DNA from: Sphingomonadaceae bacterium
GTDB lineage: Bacteria > Pseudomonadota > Alphaproteobacteria > Sphingomonadales > Sphingomonadaceae
DNA length: 46,946 nucleotides
Assembly: GCA_947473355.1 (NCBI GenBank)
Contig: CANJCQ010000029.1
Coordinates: 1-46,946 of the forward strand
Reading direction: 5' to 3'
The translations under genes and the position numbers were made by a program. Positions 18,950-28,752 of this stretch are shown here, in pieces (position 1 is the first letter of the stretch; every line of letters starts with the position of its first letter). A model generated the notes under the pieces. That model saw nothing but the letters and a program-made list of their open reading frames with translations. It did not search any database and was not told the DNA's origin.

Positions 18950-19332
18950 GACGCGGGACTGGGATGTCCTTTGCGCAGTTTGCATTGCGGCAGTGCGGCC
19001 CGCCACCTGGCTAAATCCACCTCATATTGGGCCTTTTGCGCCGCAAAGGCCGCGAGCTCGGCGGCATAGGCTTCCCGCTGGCGCTTGATCGCGGCGGCGC
19101 GGGCCTTGACCGCATCGGCGTAATTATCCTCGCGGGCGTAGTTCTCGCCGACCTGATTCTGCGCTGCCTCTGCCTGCGCACGGTTGAGCGCTTCGCGGAC
19201 CTCTTCGGGGGAGGGTGCGGGGGCGGTTGTTGCGGCTGGAACCGGCGCCGGAGCGGCCGGCACATTGGCCTGGGCACTACCCGAAAACGCAAATGCAATC
19301 GCGGCGAGGATAAGGGGTTGGCAGCGCGTCAT
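18946..19332 (-). CDS. Secreted helical protein of unknown function (paralogue 1)
   Basis: 128 residues: a cleavable signal peptide (LILAAIAFAFSGSAQA), an Ala/Pro-rich stretch, then a charged, probably coiled-coil region rich in Ala, Gln, Glu and Tyr (RQREAYAAELAAFAAQKAQY), and a C-terminal DLARWRAALPQC. The tail pattern of spaced tyrosines, then W-R-x-A and a cysteine, matches the neighbouring product at 19410-19784 (MADWRRAVAAC), so the two are probably diverged tandem duplicates. The location is predicted to be periplasmic. I do not recognise a named family. Confidence 0.7.
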   Translation of the reverse strand: MTRCQPLILAAIAFAFSGSAQANVPAAPAPVPAATTAPAPSPEEVREALNRAQAEAAQNQVGENYAREDNYADAVKARAAAIKRQREAYAAELAAFAAQKAQYEVDLARWRAALPQCKLRKGHPSPAS

Positions 19333-19409
19333 GGCAGGTCCTCCTCAAGAACTGCTGCCAGATATGGCTATGCCGATTGAAATGAAAAGGTCTGAAATTC
19401 TCGCCCCGC

Positions 19410-19784
19410 TCAGTTGTCGCAGGCAGAATAGTCCCCCGCCCGGCAGGCAGCGACAGCGCGGCGCCAGTCAGCCATCTGGTGCTGGTACCGGCTCTGGTCC
19501 TCGGCATAACGCTGGTTCGCGCGCTCATAATCGGCGCGGCGGCGGGCATAGTCTTCAGAATTCGCCCCGCGCGAGCGATAGTTGCGCCAGCCCTCGGCAT
19601 ACCGGGCATCGCGCTGGCGGACATAGGCGAGCTCGCGCTGGTTGAGTCCTCGAATGATCGCATGGTCGCGGGCGCGGGCTGCGGCTGTCCGCATGGTCGG
19701 ATCATGCGGATCGTCGGCCAGGGCGGCGACCGGCAACAGCGCTGTGGCCAATGCCAGCGCGCCAAGAATCAGTTTATTCCTCAT
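19410..19784 (-). CDS. Secreted helical protein of unknown function (paralogue 2)
   Basis: 124 residues beginning MRNKLILGALALATALLPVA, a signal peptide cut near ALADDP. The rest is a highly charged, Arg/Tyr/Gln-rich helix (ARRRADYERANQRYAEDQSR) ending WRRAVAAC and then CDN. I chose the ATG at 19784 because it gives a proper signal peptide; the frame stays open upstream across the uvrA promoter region, which I regard as chance. It is transcribed divergently from uvrA and in the same direction as its paralogue 78 bp downstream. The role is unknown. Confidence 0.72.
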   Translation of the reverse strand: MRNKLILGALALATALLPVAALADDPHDPTMRTAAARARDHAIIRGLNQRELAYVRQRDARYAEGWRNYRSRGANSEDYARRRADYERANQRYAEDQSRYQHQMADWRRAVAACRAGDYSACDN

Positions 19785-19910
19785 TTTCAATCCGCCTCCC
19801 CAGCGGTCGAGGATTGCCCTGGGGGCGTGAACAAATGGTTGCAATGGGATTGCGTTCAGCCGGGCTCTGCCCATGTTGGTGAGAGTCGCGGCTGGGCGCT
19901 TGATCCCTTC

Positions 19911-19925
19911 GAACAAATCTGGAAC
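19911..19925 (+). promoter_or_regulatory. SOS box (LexA operator) of uvrA
   Basis: GAAC-AAATCTG-GAAC, a perfect direct repeat with 7-bp spacing, which is the alphaproteobacterial LexA operator (GTTC-N7-GTTC read on the other strand). It ends 10 bp before the uvrA start codon, the expected place for damage-inducible control. Confidence 0.85.
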
Positions 19926-19935
19926 ATGCAGAGCC

Positions 19936-22866
19936 ATGAGTCTCACCCACATAACCGTCCGCGGCGCGCGCGAGCATAACCTCAAGGGCTTCGATGTTTC
20001 GCTGCCGCGCGAGCAGTTGATTGTCATCACCGGCCTGTCCGGTTCGGGCAAGTCGAGCCTCGCTTTCGATACGATCTATGCCGAGGGGCAGCGGCGCTAT
20101 GTCGAATCGCTGTCGGCCTATGCGCGGCAGTTTCTGGAGATGATGCAGAAGCCCGATGTCGAACATATTGACGGGCTGAGCCCTGCGATCTCGATCGAGC
20201 AGAAGACCACCAGCCGCAATCCGCGCTCGACTGTCGCCACAGTCACCGAGATCTATGACTACATGCGCCTGCTGTGGGCGCGGGTGGGCATTCCCTATTC
20301 GCCTGCCACTGGCCTGCCGATCACAGCGCAGACGGTCAGCATGATGGTCGACCGGGTCATGGCGCTGCCCGAGGGCACACGGGCTTTCCTGCTCGCGCCG
20401 GTGGTGCGCGGGCGCAAGGGCGAATACCGGCGCGAGCTGGCCGAGTGGCAGAAGGCTGGCTACACCCGGGTGCGGATCGATGGGGAAATGTATGCCATCG
20501 AGGAAGCCCCGGCGCTCGACAAGAAGTTCAAGCATGACATCGAAGTGGTGGTCGACCGGATCGCGGTGCGGGCCAGAACTCCCGAACAAGAAGGCATCGA
20601 GACGCGGCTGGCGGATTCGTTCGAGCAGGCGCTGAAGCTGGCTGAGGGGCTGGCCTATGTTGATCTGGCGGATGGCACGGTCCCCGGCCGAGAGGCAGAA
20701 GATGTGGCCGGCGCAATGAAAGGCGCAGGCCTCCCGGCGAACCGCATCGTCTTCTCAGAGAAATTCGCCTGCCCGGTCTCCGGCTTCACCATCGAAAGCA
20801 TCGAACCCCGCCTGTTTTCCTTCAACGCTCCGCAGGGCGCGTGCCCGGCCTGCGACGGGCTCGGCGAAAAGCTGCTGTTCGATCCGCAACTGGTGGTGCC
20901 CAACGAGGCGCTGACGCTGAAGCAGGGCGCCATCGTGCCCTGGGCCAAGTCAAACCCGCCTTCGCCCTATTACATGCAGGTGCTGACCAGCCTCGCCAAG
21001 GAATTCGGCTTCGATCTGACCACGCCGTGGCAGGATATGCCCGGCGAAGTGCGGCTGATCATCCTGCATGGCACCGGCGGCAAGCCAGTCGCGCTGACTT
21101 TCACCGACGGGCGCAAGAGCTACACCGTCAACAAGGCCTTCGAAGGCGTCATCGGCAATCTCAACCGCCGCCTGCTGCAAACCGAAAGCGCCTGGATGCG
21201 CGAGGAGCTGGGCAAATACCAGACCGCCCAGCCCTGCGAGACCTGCGAGGGCAAGCGGCTCAAGCCCGAAGCGCTGAGCGTCAAGGTGGCTGGCGAGGAC
21301 ATCTCGACCGTCACCCATTTCTCGGTGGTCGATGCACTGAAGTGGTTCTCCGCACTCGATGCCAAGCTGACCAGCCAGCAGAGCCAGATCGCCAAGGCGA
21401 TCCTCAAGGAGATCAACGAACGGCTCGGCTTCCTCAACAATGTCGGGCTCGATTATCTCAATCTCGATCGCACCAGCGGCACTCTTTCGGGCGGCGAGAG
21501 CCAGCGCATCCGGCTGGCCTCGCAGATCGGCTCGGGGCTCTCGGGCGTGCTCTATGTGCTCGACGAGCCCAGCATCGGCCTGCACCAGCGCGACAACGAC
21601 CGGCTGCTCGAAACGCTCAAACGCCTGCGCGATCTCGGCAATACGGTGATCGTCGTCGAGCATGACGAGGACGCGATCCGCCATGCCGATCACATCGTCG
21701 ATCTCGGCCCCGGCGCAGGCGTGCATGGCGGCGAGATTGTGGCGCAGGGCACGCTGGCCGATATCCTCGCCAGCCCCGACAGCCTGACCGGGCAGTATCT
21801 CACCGGCGCGCGCCGCATCGAGGTTCCGGCCAAGCGCCGCAAGGGCAATGGTCACAAGGTCACGGTGCACAATGCCCGCGCCAATAATCTGCGCGGGGTC
21901 ACCGCAAGCATTCCGCTCGGCACTTTCACCTGCATCACCGGGCTTTCGGGCAGCGGCAAATCGAGCCTGATAATCGACACCCTGCAAGCCGGCGCCGCCC
22001 GCGTACTCAATGGCGCCCGGGTCATCGCCGGGCCGCACGACAAGATCACCGGCCTCGAATTCTGCGACAAGGTCATCGAGATCGACCAGAGCCCCATCGG
22101 CCGCACCCCGCGCAGCAACCCCGCGACCTACACCGGCGCCTTCACCCAGATCCGCGACTGGTTCGCAGGCCTGCCCGAATCCGGCGCGCGCGGCTACAAG
22201 CCGGGGCGGTTCAGTTTCAACGTCAAGGGCGGGCGCTGCGAGAAGTGCCAGGGCGATGGCCTGATCAAGATCGAGATGCACTTCCTGCCCGATGTCTATG
22301 TCACCTGCGAGGAATGCAGTGGGCGGCGCTACAACCGTGAAACGCTCGAAGTGAAGTTCAAGGGGCATTCGATTGCCGATGTGCTCGACATGACCATCGA
22401 GGATGCCGAGGAGTTCTTCAAGGCCGTCCCGCCGATCCGCGACAAGATGCACATGCTGAACGAGGTTGGCCTCGGCTACGTCAAGGTCGGACAACAGGCG
22501 ACAACGCTGTCCGGCGGAGAGGCGCAGCGGGTCAAGCTCGCCAAGGAACTGTCGCGGCGCAGCACCGGGCAGACGCTCTATATCCTGGATGAGCCGACCA
22601 CCGGGCTCCATTTCGAAGACGTGCGCAAGCTGCTCGAAGTGCTGCAACGGCTGGTCGATCAGGGCAATTCGGTGGTGGTGATCGAGCACAACCTCGATGT
22701 CATCAAGGTGGCGGACTGGGTGATCGATCTCGGGCCCGAAGGCGGCGTGCGCGGCGGGGAGATTGTTGCGGAGGGGACGCCGGAGACTGTGGCGGCTAAT
22801 GCGCGGAGTTTTACCGGGCAGTATCTGGCAGGGTTGCTGGAGCGGGGCAGGGTGGCGGCGGAGTAG
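19936..22866 (+). CDS. uvrA: Excinuclease ABC subunit A
   Basis: DNA-damage recognition ATPase of nucleotide excision repair, working with UvrB and UvrC. The 976-residue product has two ABC modules. The first has Walker [10 protein letters not shown] at 33-41, a zinc motif CPACDGLG and CETCEGKR, and the signature [19 protein letters not shown]. The second has [15 protein letters not shown], the zinc-binding CEKCQGDG with [29 protein letters not shown], and Walker [13 protein letters not shown]. The ATG at 19936 begins [17 protein letters not shown] as in the family; upstream codons in frame cross the LexA operator and were not used. SOS induction is likely from the operator just upstream. Confidence 0.97.
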   Translation: MSLTHITVRGAREHNLKGFDVSLPREQLIVITGLSGSGKSSLAFDTIYAEGQRRYVESLSAYARQFLEMMQKPDVEHIDGLSPAISIEQKTTSRNPRSTVATVTEIYDYMRLLWARVGIPYSPATGLPITAQTVSMMVDRVMALPEGTRAFLLAPVVRGRKGEYRRELAEWQKAGYTRVRIDGEMYAIEEAPALDKKFKHDIEVVVDRIAVRARTPEQEGIETRLADSFEQALKLAEGLAYVDLADGTVPGREAEDVAGAMKGAGLPANRIVFSEKFACPVSGFTIESIEPRLFSFNAPQGACPACDGLGEKLLFDPQLVVPNEALTLKQGAIVPWAKSNPPSPYYMQVLTSLAKEFGFDLTTPWQDMPGEVRLIILHGTGGKPVALTFTDGRKSYTVNKAFEGVIGNLNRRLLQTESAWMREELGKYQTAQPCETCEGKRLKPEALSVKVAGEDISTVTHFSVVDALKWFSALDAKLTSQQSQIAKAILKEINERLGFLNNVGLDYLNLDRTSGTLSGGESQRIRLASQIGSGLSGVLYVLDEPSIGLHQRDNDRLLETLKRLRDLGNTVIVVEHDEDAIRHADHIVDLGPGAGVHGGEIVAQGTLADILASPDSLTGQYLTGARRIEVPAKRRKGNGHKVTVHNARANNLRGVTASIPLGTFTCITGLSGSGKSSLIIDTLQAGAARVLNGARVIAGPHDKITGLEFCDKVIEIDQSPIGRTPRSNPATYTGAFTQIRDWFAGLPESGARGYKPGRFSFNVKGGRCEKCQGDGLIKIEMHFLPDVYVTCEECSGRRYNRETLEVKFKGHSIADVLDMTIEDAEEFFKAVPPIRDKMHMLNEVGLGYVKVGQQATTLSGGEAQRVKLAKELSRRSTGQTLYILDEPTTGLHFEDVRKLLEVLQRLVDQGNSVVVIEHNLDVIKVADWVIDLGPEGGVRGGEIVAEGTPETVAANARSFTGQYLAGLLERGRVAAE

Positions 22867-22933
22867 GAGGCCACACCTCGACAAGCTGACTGCCTTGTGA
22901 CAGCCTACCCAAAATTCAATTGGGAGAATCCGA

Positions 22934-23506
22934 ATGTCCCGCATTCTCGGCAATCCAGCCCACACTTGCTATGTCTACCCCGACTTCGACAAGGCGCTGG
23001 CCAAGTTTGCCGCTGCCGGGATCGGGCCGTTCTTCGTGCTCGATGAAGTCGGCGGCATGGGCGACTATCGCGGCGAACAGCATCCGTTCACTTCGCAGGT
23101 CGCCTTTGTCTATTCGGGCGATGCCTGTTTCGAGATCATCACGCCCAACCAGGTCGGCATTTCGGCATACAACGAATATCTGGGCCGTAATCCTGGCGGC
23201 GGCCTGCACCACATTGCCTATTATTCTGACGACTTCGAGGCAGACATGGCGCGGATGGCCGAGGCGGGCATGCCGCTCAATCTGGTGGTCGACATGCGCG
23301 ATCCGGCGACGGGTTACCAGATCGAGATTTATTGCGAGCCGGTCGGCGCGGAAGACCCGATATTTTACCAGTTGATGCACCGCGGTCTGTTCGACGCCTG
23401 GTTCGAGGCGATGCACAAGGCGGCGGCGGAATGGGATGGCACGGACCCGATCCGCGATGCACGGCTGATGATGATGGCTGCGCTGGCGGCGGGGGCTGCT
23501 GCCTAG
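22934..23506 (+). CDS. VOC / glyoxalase-fold protein
   Basis: A 190-residue protein of the vicinal oxygen chelate superfamily. It begins with the typical beta-strand carrying a first metal-ligand candidate (NPAHTCYVYPDFDKAL), and has FEIITPNQ and the second-module GGGLHHIAYYSDDFEADM with a His pair. A C-terminal helical tail of ~45 residues (FDAWFEAMHKAAAEWDG) is longer than in minimal family members. VOC enzymes include epimerases, dioxygenases and lyases, and the reaction here is unknown. A GGGAGA site stands about 8 bp before the ATG. It opens the putative catabolic island and is convergent with, and overlaps by four bases, the SnoaL-like gene that follows. Confidence 0.82.
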   Translation: MSRILGNPAHTCYVYPDFDKALAKFAAAGIGPFFVLDEVGGMGDYRGEQHPFTSQVAFVYSGDACFEIITPNQVGISAYNEYLGRNPGGGLHHIAYYSDDFEADMARMAEAGMPLNLVVDMRDPATGYQIEIYCEPVGAEDPIFYQLMHRGLFDAWFEAMHKAAAEWDGTDPIRDARLMMMAALAAGAAA

Positions 23507-23937
23507 TGCGGCGTGCCAGTCAGCAGCGCAGAGGTCTGCGAGCCGATACCTTCGAACACGCGGATGCGGAATTTCCACCCGTCCGCCGTGCGGGTGAAAG
23601 TGTCGGCGTAGATGCCGAAATAGTCGAAGGCCTCGTCCTTGCCCGCGCTCTTGCCGCTTTCGCGGATGCCTGAGGTGGCGCGTGCCGCGTCGCCGTCGAC
23701 CTCGATCAGCGCTGGCGAATTGAGCTGGAGGACATAGTCCATCGTGCCCTTGAACATGGTCAGGGTGTCGGCGATGGCCTGTTTGCCTTCCAGCTTCATG
23801 CCCAGATGCGGGATTTCCCAGACGGCCTCGTCGAGGAACAGCGGCAGCACCCGGTCCCAATCGCCCCGGCTGGCAAATTGGCTGTAAATGTTGATGACGC
23901 GCTGGATCGCGGCTTCATCCTGGGCAGTGTCTGGCAT
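23503..23937 (-). CDS. SnoaL-like (NTF2-fold) protein
   Basis: 144 residues from the ATG at 23937 (MPDTAQDEAAIQ). The opening AIQRVINIYSQFASRGDWDR followed by VLPLFLDEAVWEI is the hallmark of the SnoaL_4 / aromatic-ring-hydroxylating beta-subunit-like branch of the NTF2 fold. A later GIYADTFTRTADGWKFRIR strand pair completes it. Such genes are frequent in degradation clusters, where they act as isomerases, dehydratases or hydrolases, or lack a known activity. It stands divergently about 270 bp from the TonB receptor. An in-frame upstream ATG at 23991 was rejected because the added sequence lacks family character. Confidence 0.8.
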   Translation of the reverse strand: MPDTAQDEAAIQRVINIYSQFASRGDWDRVLPLFLDEAVWEIPHLGMKLEGKQAIADTLTMFKGTMDYVLQLNSPALIEVDGDAARATSGIRESGKSAGKDEAFDYFGIYADTFTRTADGWKFRIRVFEGIGSQTSALLTGTPH

Positions 23938-24207
23938 GGCGGTTTGATCCTCGCACGGTGTGTGACTCGAAGGGTGCGCGGCAAGCCGCACGAGTCAAGC
24001 CCCGAAATCGCCCCTAAAGGCGCCGGTGTGCCCTCAAGGACACAGTTTTCGTCGATTCCGGAGATGTTTTTCCACGCCACACAGAGTGTCAAAAAGCTGT
24101 AACAATTTGCTTGTTTTTAGGGCCACGATTAAGTCGCTCGCGGCTTTGTTTGGCTCTGCCGATTCGCATGATGCGCGGCGGAATCCATGATCAGGGGAAT
24201 AGTGAAG

Positions 24208-26976
24208 ATGCGCACTGGATTTATAACGGCGCTCGCCGCCAGCACTGCAACGGTTTCAATCGCATTTGCCATCGCCACGCCGGCCATGGCGCAATCGACG
24301 GGTTCGGTTGAATTCGAAAAGGAAATTCTGGTCACTGGCTCGCGCACGACCGTGCAGCAGGTCGGCGGAATTTCCTCGCCCGATACCTCCAAGGCCAAGG
24401 CTGTACTGACCCAGGAAAACCTTGCCCGGCAAAATCCGGGACAATCGGTGCTGGATTCGATCAACCAGATCCCCGGCGTCAGTTTTCAGAACAATGATGC
24501 CTATGGCTCAGCCGGCGGCACGCTCAACATCCGCGGCTTCGATTCGACCCGCATCAGCCTGACCGTCGATGGCATTCCGCTAAACGATTCGGGCAACTAT
24601 GCAATCTTTTCAAATCAGCAGATCGATCCTGAAGTTATCGAGCAGGTCAATGTCAACCTCGGCACGACCGACGTCGACAGCCCGACCGCTTCGGCGGCGG
24701 GCGGCACAGTAAACCTGCGCACGCTGACCCCCAGCCACGATTTCGGCGCCATGTTTTCGGGCTCGGTGGGCGAATGGAACTTCATGCGCGGTTTCGTCAA
24801 GCTCGAGACCGGCGATCTGACCCAGAGCGGCATTCGCGCCTGGGTTTCGGCCAGCCGCGCCACCAACGATATTCCGTTCAATGGCTATGGCAAAGTCAAC
24901 AAGCAGCAATACAATGGCAAACTCTATGTCCCGCTGAGCGGCGGCGATTTCGTCAGTGTTTCTGGCCACTATAACCAGAACCGCAACAACTTCTTCGGAT
25001 CAGTGTCGCTGCGCACTGATACGACGCAAAGCCTGACCAATCTGGCGGCGCGTGTTGTCGGACCCAACGCCTCGAACCGTTTCCCGCTTACCAATGCCGA
25101 GCGTTTCTATGCCATCAACGCACCCTGCCTGCTCAACCCCGGCACAACCGGCGTGGCTGACGCGGTCGCTGTGGCGCCGCTCAACCAGGCCAGCTGCGGT
25201 ACCGATTTCGACCGGCGCTACAATCCCTCGAATACCGGAAATATCCGCATCGCCTCAAAGTTTACGCTGTCTGACAAGCTGGTCCTGACGGTTGATCCCA
25301 GCTACCAGTACGTCAAGGCCAATGGCGGCGGCACGGTTACGGCTCAAGAAGGCCTGCGCGACATCAATCCAGCTGGCGGCACCGCCAACCCTGCCGCTTG
25401 CGCGCTTGCCCCGAGCAGCGCGACCAACACCTGCGTTGCCGGCTATTGGGGTGGTTCGCCCTTCTTCGGCCGCGACATTAATGACGACAGTGATTCGCTC
25501 GATGCCGTCACGGTATATGCCCCCAGCCAGACGCAAACCCATCGTTTCGGTGTGACCGCCAGCCTGCGCTGGGAGCTCGACGGTCACAACACGGTCCGCT
25601 TTGCCTATACTTTTGACCGTGCGAAGCACCGCCAGACCGGGCAAGTCGCATTGGTGCGGCCGAATGGGGAGCCCGTGGATGTCTTTGCGGTCAATGTGCC
25701 GCAGAAGGATGTCAATGGAACCATCCTGCAGAAGCGTGACCGGTTGTCCTTTGCCATTCTCAACAAGTTCGCAGTTGAATACCGCGGCGAATTTCTCGAT
25801 GACAAGCTGGTGGTCAACATCGGCGGCTCGCTGCCGTTCTTCAAGCGCGACCTGAACAACTTTTGCGCTACTTCGTCAGCAGGTGGGTTTGTCGAGTGCT
25901 CGGGCCAGAATGCGGCTCTCGATACGCAGCTGGCAACGCTCAACCCTTACACTTTCAACGCAACGACCAATGCCGTAACCGGCTTCTCGCCACCTCAGAA
26001 GCGCGTGCTGAACTACAAGAAGTTCCTGCCCAGCATCGGCTTTGTCTTTGCCGTGGCAGACAACGTCAGCGCGTTCGGCAACTATTCGAAGAACATTTCG
26101 ATCCCAGGCACCGACAGCCTCTACAACTCGTTCTTCTATCCTGCCGGCACATCGCAGGCGACGCCGGTGGCCGAAACCACCGACAACTTTGACTTGGGCG
26201 TGCGCTATCGTTCGGGCATGATCCAGGCCGAGCTTTCGGCCTTTTACAATCAGTATCACAACCGTCTTGCTTCGGCCTACGATCCGGACCTTGACGTGAC
26301 GGTGATCCGTAACCTGGGTTCAGTGAAGAAATATGGCCTCGACGGGATCATTTCGGCCCAGCCGATCCCGCAACTGCAGTTCTCCGTGTTCGGCAGCTAT
26401 CTGAAGTCTGAAATCAGGGACAATCTGGAAATCGGCAAGAATCTCGATGGCTCCTCGGTCGTCGCGTTGACTGCCGGCAAGCGTGAATCCGGCGCACCGA
26501 ACTATACTTTCGGCGTTTCGGCACGTGCCACTCTGGGCCCGGTCGATATTGGCCTCACCGCCAAGCGCACCGGAACGCGCGCGCTGTTCGATACCGGCGA
26601 TGCAACATTCATCGGCTCGTTCATTCCTTCGGGCGCCAAGGCTTGCGCCAGCGCAACAAGCTGCACCACGCCAGTGCTTTCGGCAACTCAGATTGCATCC
26701 ACCGGCCAGATCTTTGGCAATGTTGCGCCTGCTTATTGGCTCGTCAACATGGACGCTCGCTTCAATCTCAAGGCGATTGGCCTGAACGACAGGAGCTACT
26801 TCCAGGTCAACATCTACAACCTGTTCGACCAGCGTTATGTCGGCGGCTTCTCGGCGGCCCTGATCCAGTCGAACACCTACAACAAGACGACCGGCACTTC
26901 CGCTTACGGCAATCCTGGTACGGCCCAGATCGGCGCACCGCGTACGATCAGTGCGAGCTTGGTTGTAGCCTTCTGA
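24208..26976 (+). CDS. TonB-dependent receptor, large type
   Basis: Outer-membrane transporter of 922 residues with a signal peptide (ITALAASTATVSIAFAIATP, then AMA), a plug domain (NLARQNPGQSVLDSINQIPG, GGTLNIRGFDSTRISLTVDG, VEQVNVNLGT-like stretch EVIEQVNVNLGTTDVDSPTA) and a long barrel ending SASLVVAF. The sequence has the TIGR-type layout of sphingomonad receptors for complex organic substrates rather than a siderophore signature. I chose the ATG at 24208; the ATG at 24187 would only add seven residues. It is followed, after a hairpin region, by the DUF1214 gene. Substrate unknown; its place beside catabolic genes suggests import of the same compound. Confidence 0.9.
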   Translation: MRTGFITALAASTATVSIAFAIATPAMAQSTGSVEFEKEILVTGSRTTVQQVGGISSPDTSKAKAVLTQENLARQNPGQSVLDSINQIPGVSFQNNDAYGSAGGTLNIRGFDSTRISLTVDGIPLNDSGNYAIFSNQQIDPEVIEQVNVNLGTTDVDSPTASAAGGTVNLRTLTPSHDFGAMFSGSVGEWNFMRGFVKLETGDLTQSGIRAWVSASRATNDIPFNGYGKVNKQQYNGKLYVPLSGGDFVSVSGHYNQNRNNFFGSVSLRTDTTQSLTNLAARVVGPNASNRFPLTNAERFYAINAPCLLNPGTTGVADAVAVAPLNQASCGTDFDRRYNPSNTGNIRIASKFTLSDKLVLTVDPSYQYVKANGGGTVTAQEGLRDINPAGGTANPAACALAPSSATNTCVAGYWGGSPFFGRDINDDSDSLDAVTVYAPSQTQTHRFGVTASLRWELDGHNTVRFAYTFDRAKHRQTGQVALVRPNGEPVDVFAVNVPQKDVNGTILQKRDRLSFAILNKFAVEYRGEFLDDKLVVNIGGSLPFFKRDLNNFCATSSAGGFVECSGQNAALDTQLATLNPYTFNATTNAVTGFSPPQKRVLNYKKFLPSIGFVFAVADNVSAFGNYSKNISIPGTDSLYNSFFYPAGTSQATPVAETTDNFDLGVRYRSGMIQAELSAFYNQYHNRLASAYDPDLDVTVIRNLGSVKKYGLDGIISAQPIPQLQFSVFGSYLKSEIRDNLEIGKNLDGSSVVALTAGKRESGAPNYTFGVSARATLGPVDIGLTAKRTGTRALFDTGDATFIGSFIPSGAKACASATSCTTPVLSATQIASTGQIFGNVAPAYWLVNMDARFNLKAIGLNDRSYFQVNIYNLFDQRYVGGFSAALIQSNTYNKTTGTSAYGNPGTAQIGAPRTISASLVVAF

Positions 26977-27012
26977 GGTTGAGTGATAGTCCTCTTGCAG
27001 TTGCAAATCATG

Positions 27013-27051
27013 GCCGGCCCTGTGTCAGCTTCTAAAGCTGGCGCGGGGCCG
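27013..27051 (+). terminator. Two-part hairpin after the TonB receptor gene
   Basis: CGGCCC (27015-27020) pairs with GGGCCG (27046-27051), and inside it CAGCTT (27026-27031) pairs with AAGCTG (27035-27040). The structure lies 38 bp past the receptor stop. No T run follows, so termination is only a guess. Confidence 0.35.
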
Positions 27052-27122
27052 AACTGCATTAGACGTTAACTGGAAACAGGCAGGGCTTGCCGCCCCCGCT
27101 TGCATAACCCACTCTGGGCGTA

Positions 27123-27135
27123 ACCCGAATCGGGT
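27123..27135 (+). promoter_or_regulatory. Perfect palindrome upstream of the DUF1214 gene
   Basis: ACCCGA-A-TCGGGT, a perfect 6-1-6 inverted repeat that ends 20 bp before the start codon at 27156. It could be an operator for a dimeric repressor or a small mRNA hairpin. I did not see a second copy in the window. Confidence 0.35.
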
Positions 27136-27155
27136 ACGCCTGGGAGGGCATGCAC

Positions 27156-28538
27156 ATGGCTTACGAATTCAATCGTCGCGGCGCCCTGTCGCTGATGGGA
27201 GCCGGGGCTGCCGCTGGGCTTTCTCTTTCGCCGGGCCTCGCTCTCGCCCGCACTGCCGCGCGCCGTGCGGCCATGCCGTGGCTCTATTCGCCCGATCAGC
27301 TGCAGGCGGAACTGTGGCTACTGCGGCTGATCCGGGACCCTGAGGTCAAGGCCATCCAGGCCAGGCTCAGGGCCGAGCTCGCTGCGGGCGAGCGATTCAA
27401 GCTGGCCGATGCCGCCGCGACGCTCGATCACGCCATCGCGGAATGGTCCAATTCGCTGATTTTTGCTGCGCTGATCCATCGCCCAAGCCGCCCGATGTTC
27501 CTGTGGAGCACAGACGATACCCCGCGCGAATGGCTGGGCCACAAGCTTCCCGGGGTCGGAACGTCAGGCGATAACCCCGATGCAATCTATCGCACTGCCG
27601 GGATCGAAGGCGGCGGGCGTTATGAGATCATCGGCCAGTATCACCATGACAGCCGCCCTACCCAGCTGCTGTTCGAAGCCAATGCAGGCGATATGGCCAA
27701 GCCGCAGAACGTGATGCCCACCGCTGGCGGCAAGCATGCCGACATCCACTCGGCCTCGATGCTGTCTGACAAGGTCATCAGGACCGAGCCCGATGGCTCG
27801 TTCCGCATCACGGTTTCTTCCGAGCCGACCGGCGGGCCCAATCACATGCAGATCCCGGCCAGCGGCTATGCCCTGATCGGCGTGCGCGACATCCTCGCCG
27901 ACTGGACCTTGCGTCCGGCCCGGCTGACCATCCGCCGCCTCGATCCGGTGCGGGGCGAGCCATGGACCTATGCGACAGTGCGCGCCCGGGTGCTCGAAGA
28001 CCTTGAAGGCTATGTCCGCTTCTGGTCGCATTTCCCAGATATCTGGTTTGGCGGGCTCAAGGCCAATACCCATTCCGAGCCGATGCAGCGCCCCGGCGGC
28101 TGGGGCTTTGTCGCCGGGCTCAACTTCAGCCTGGCCGACGACGAGGCCCTGCTGGTCACCACCACGCGCGGCGGCGCCAAGTACACTGGCTTCCAGCTCA
28201 ACGACCCTTGGATGATCGCGCCCGATGCGCGCATCCAGCAGGTCTGCCTGAACAACTCACAGGCTGTGGCGAGCGGCGATGGCAGCACAAGCTATGTCAT
28301 CTCGAAGACCGATCCGGGCGTTGCCAACTGGCTCGACACCTGCGGCATGCGCGATGGCTTCGGCATCATCCGCTGGCAGAATATCCCGGATGGCCTGATC
28401 AAGGATGGTCTGATCGCCAATATGAAGGTGATCAAGCTGGCGGAAATTGCCGCGCTGGGCCTGCCCATGGTCAGCCCGCAGCATCGCCGGGAACGGGTAG
28501 CGGCGCGCTTTGCCGCCTATTCCAGCCGGACGCGTTAG
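27156..28538 (+). CDS. DUF1214-domain protein with Tat signal
   Basis: 460 residues. The N-terminus MAYEFNRRGALSLMGAGAAA has a twin-arginine export signal. The C-terminal half matches DUF1214: a large beta-rich region with GGWGFVAGLNFSLADDEALL, KYTGFQLNDPWMI and TSYVISKTDPGVANWLDTCG. Proteins with this domain are common beside degradation genes in sphingomonads and mycobacteria, but no reaction is established to my knowledge. The ATG at 27156 was preferred to the ATG at 27150 because GGGAGGG (27142-27148) then has 7-bp spacing. It follows the TonB receptor and precedes the amidohydrolase pair, separated from them by a repeat unit. Confidence 0.8.
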   Translation: MAYEFNRRGALSLMGAGAAAGLSLSPGLALARTAARRAAMPWLYSPDQLQAELWLLRLIRDPEVKAIQARLRAELAAGERFKLADAAATLDHAIAEWSNSLIFAALIHRPSRPMFLWSTDDTPREWLGHKLPGVGTSGDNPDAIYRTAGIEGGGRYEIIGQYHHDSRPTQLLFEANAGDMAKPQNVMPTAGGKHADIHSASMLSDKVIRTEPDGSFRITVSSEPTGGPNHMQIPASGYALIGVRDILADWTLRPARLTIRRLDPVRGEPWTYATVRARVLEDLEGYVRFWSHFPDIWFGGLKANTHSEPMQRPGGWGFVAGLNFSLADDEALLVTTTRGGAKYTGFQLNDPWMIAPDARIQQVCLNNSQAVASGDGSTSYVISKTDPGVANWLDTCGMRDGFGIIRWQNIPDGLIKDGLIANMKVIKLAEIAALGLPMVSPQHRRERVAARFAAYSSRTR

Positions 28539-28556
28539 GGGCGTTTGTGCCTTCCT

Positions 28557-28652
28557 CCCCCTCCCGCAGGCGGGAGGGGGCAGGGGTGGGTTCTTCTTGC
28601 AAATGCCGGGCCTGACTGGCCCACCCCCAACCCCTCCCGCTTGCGGGAGGGG
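28557..28652. repeat. Paired palindromic repeat unit (family B)
   Basis: Left arm CCCTCCCGCAGGCGGGAGGG plus CAGGGGTGGG, right arm CCCACCCCCAA plus CCCCTCCCGCTTGCGGGAGG, head to head. It has the same design and nearly the same sequence as the unit at 16756-16850, and lies between the DUF1214 stop and the amidohydrolase start. Confidence 0.85.
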
Positions 28653-28700
28653 AGCAAAGAGCCACTGCCAGTCGGGGCACTTGGAACAATGCATAGATCG

Positions 28701-28708
28701 TGATACAT
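28701..28708 (+). promoter_or_regulatory. TGATACAT motif shared with the P450 promoter region
   Basis: TGATACAT, with CATAGATC just before it, lies 45 bp upstream of the amidohydrolase start. The same two short words occur near each other upstream of the P450 gene (33509-33516 and 33524-33531). It is a weak candidate for a common regulator site. Confidence 0.3.
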
Positions 28709-28752
28709 TCTCGTGCAAAGCGGGAAGACTCGCGCGGCATGGAGAGTGGATA

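Noticed and set aside
20950..22965. 671-codon open frame on the minus strand opposite uvrA
   Set aside because: It is a long antisense frame produced by high-GC codon bias over a certain uvrA gene, and it has no family-like motifs.
28510..28752. N-terminal extension of the amidohydrolase through the repeat unit
   Set aside because: The added residues come from repeat sequence, and the ATG at 28753 has a good SD and a family-like start.
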